Below are positions 63,561-64,000 of a DNA stretch of 64,000 bases, one piece after another. Source of the DNA: Thalassospira lohafexi. GTDB taxonomy: Bacteria; Pseudomonadota; Alphaproteobacteria; Rhodospirillales; Thalassospiraceae. Every line of letters starts with the position of its first letter. Within the stretch, counting starts at the first letter, position 1. The translations under genes were made by a program, and so were the position numbers. Location: the NCBI RefSeq assembly GCF_002844275.1, contig NZ_NXGX01000006.1, positions 307,097 through 371,096 on the forward strand, read 5' to 3'. The notes beneath the pieces were generated by a model. The model was given only the letters and a program-made list of their open reading frames with translations. It ran no database searches and was not told the DNA's origin.

Positions 63561-64000
63561 GGATATCTCGCCCTATCATCGGGTGATAATGTAAAGGAAA
63601 GGTTCACATATTCGCTTTTTACGCCAGTTTGTGGCACGCGTTTTGTGCCTGTCCGTAGCGAGATGCGCAATACCTTTATATATAGCCTATCAGGGCGACA
63701 GGTTCTGCACGGCCGGAGTTCACTCAAATCCATAGCTCGACCATCTGTCACACGACAGACCTTGTTGGCAAGTCGTCGGTATTTTTACCGCTCTCAAAAG
63801 AATCACAACTCGCAGATTGTCTTTTTTGCCGCAGGTCCAAATCGATGAAATTGGGTTTTAACAAGGCTATAGCGCGATTTTTCAACTCTTGGTCACGGCA
63901 AGGGCGTGCGTGCATGGTTGCGGTTGGGGAGTGTCAAAAGGCTATGACATTGAAAATAAACGAATTGTGATAAAAACACGATTAAATCCATTTTTTCCTT
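63561..64000. other. Region without recognisable gene at window end
   Basis: The last 440 bp carry the lipoprotein promoter and AT-rich sequence. A 67-codon open frame at 63645 has no coding features. No tRNA, hairpin or repeat of note was found. Confidence 0.5.

Noticed and set aside
63645..63848. 67-codon frame near the window end
   Set aside because: No ribosome-binding site and no recognisable protein character.

Overview
The window looks like chromosomal DNA of a free-living, flagellated alphaproteobacterium of the Rhodospirillales, most like Thalassospira. This is inferred from the overall gene complement: glnB-glnA organisation with a GG-N10-GC promoter, TRAP binding proteins, SSS-fused hybrid kinase, globin-coupled and transmembrane chemoreceptors, and many c-di-GMP and AraC/TetR regulators. 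Base composition is moderate (mid-50s % GC by eye). AT-rich patches at 24283-24840 and 47850-49070 stand out. No plasmid, phage structural or CRISPR genes are visible.

Layout. 1-5.7 kb: tail of a flavin oxidoreductase, a divergent NmrA-like/TetR pair, a class III cyclase followed by an EAL phosphodiesterase, and an AraC regulator. 6-14.4 kb: TPR-sulfotransferase, adenosine deaminase family enzyme, divergent PhyH dioxygenase/AraC pair, two adjacent alpha/beta hydrolases, OsmC protein. 14.5-22.5 kb: PAS-GGDEF diguanylate cyclase, glnB-glnA, aminotransferase, rhodanese/LysR pair, Gfo/Idh oxidoreductase. 22.7-24.8 kb: tRNA-His whose 3' half and terminator recur 1378 bp downstream, bracketing a serine hydrolase; next to it is an AT-rich gene for a small exported protein. 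24.8-33.7 kb: pyrC, a degenerate SprA-like protein, a DUF547 protein, an EamA transporter, and the core block gyrA-coaD-ppi. 33.8-37.1 kb: two identical tRNA-Lys genes, then a Fur-box-preceded exbB-exbD-exbD-tonB operon for energising outer-membrane uptake. 37.2-43.8 kb: globin-coupled chemoreceptor, lysozyme-like protein, two tandem TRAP binding proteins, a divergent GST/HxlR pair. 43.9-49.5 kb: a very large SSS-PAS-histidine kinase with its receiver domain out of frame, an AT-rich exported protein, an orphan HigA-like antitoxin. 49.5-54.8 kb: RhtB exporter with AraC regulator, AI-2E family protein, divergent YdhR-like/TetR pair with clear operators, LuxR-type response regulator. 55-64 kb: pepN, a large chemoreceptor, a structured intergenic RNA candidate, SPOR-domain protein, upp, a lipoprotein.

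How the parts fit. Signalling dominates: cyclic nucleotides (cyclase, GGDEF, EAL), chemotaxis receptors, nitrogen control (PII plus glutamine synthetase), iron (Fur box and TonB system). At least four divergent regulator/target pairs carry readable operator-like repeats. Rho-independent terminators are frequent and sharply delimit transcription units.

Most noteworthy signals are the tRNA-His fragment island, a REP/RAYT-like motif shared between the two accessory patches, the elongated hairpin RNA at 60.6-60.8 kb, a frameshift at the kinase-receiver junction, and a class III cyclase lacking the usual base-specifying lysine. No complete, obviously new multi-gene defence or biosynthetic system was found.
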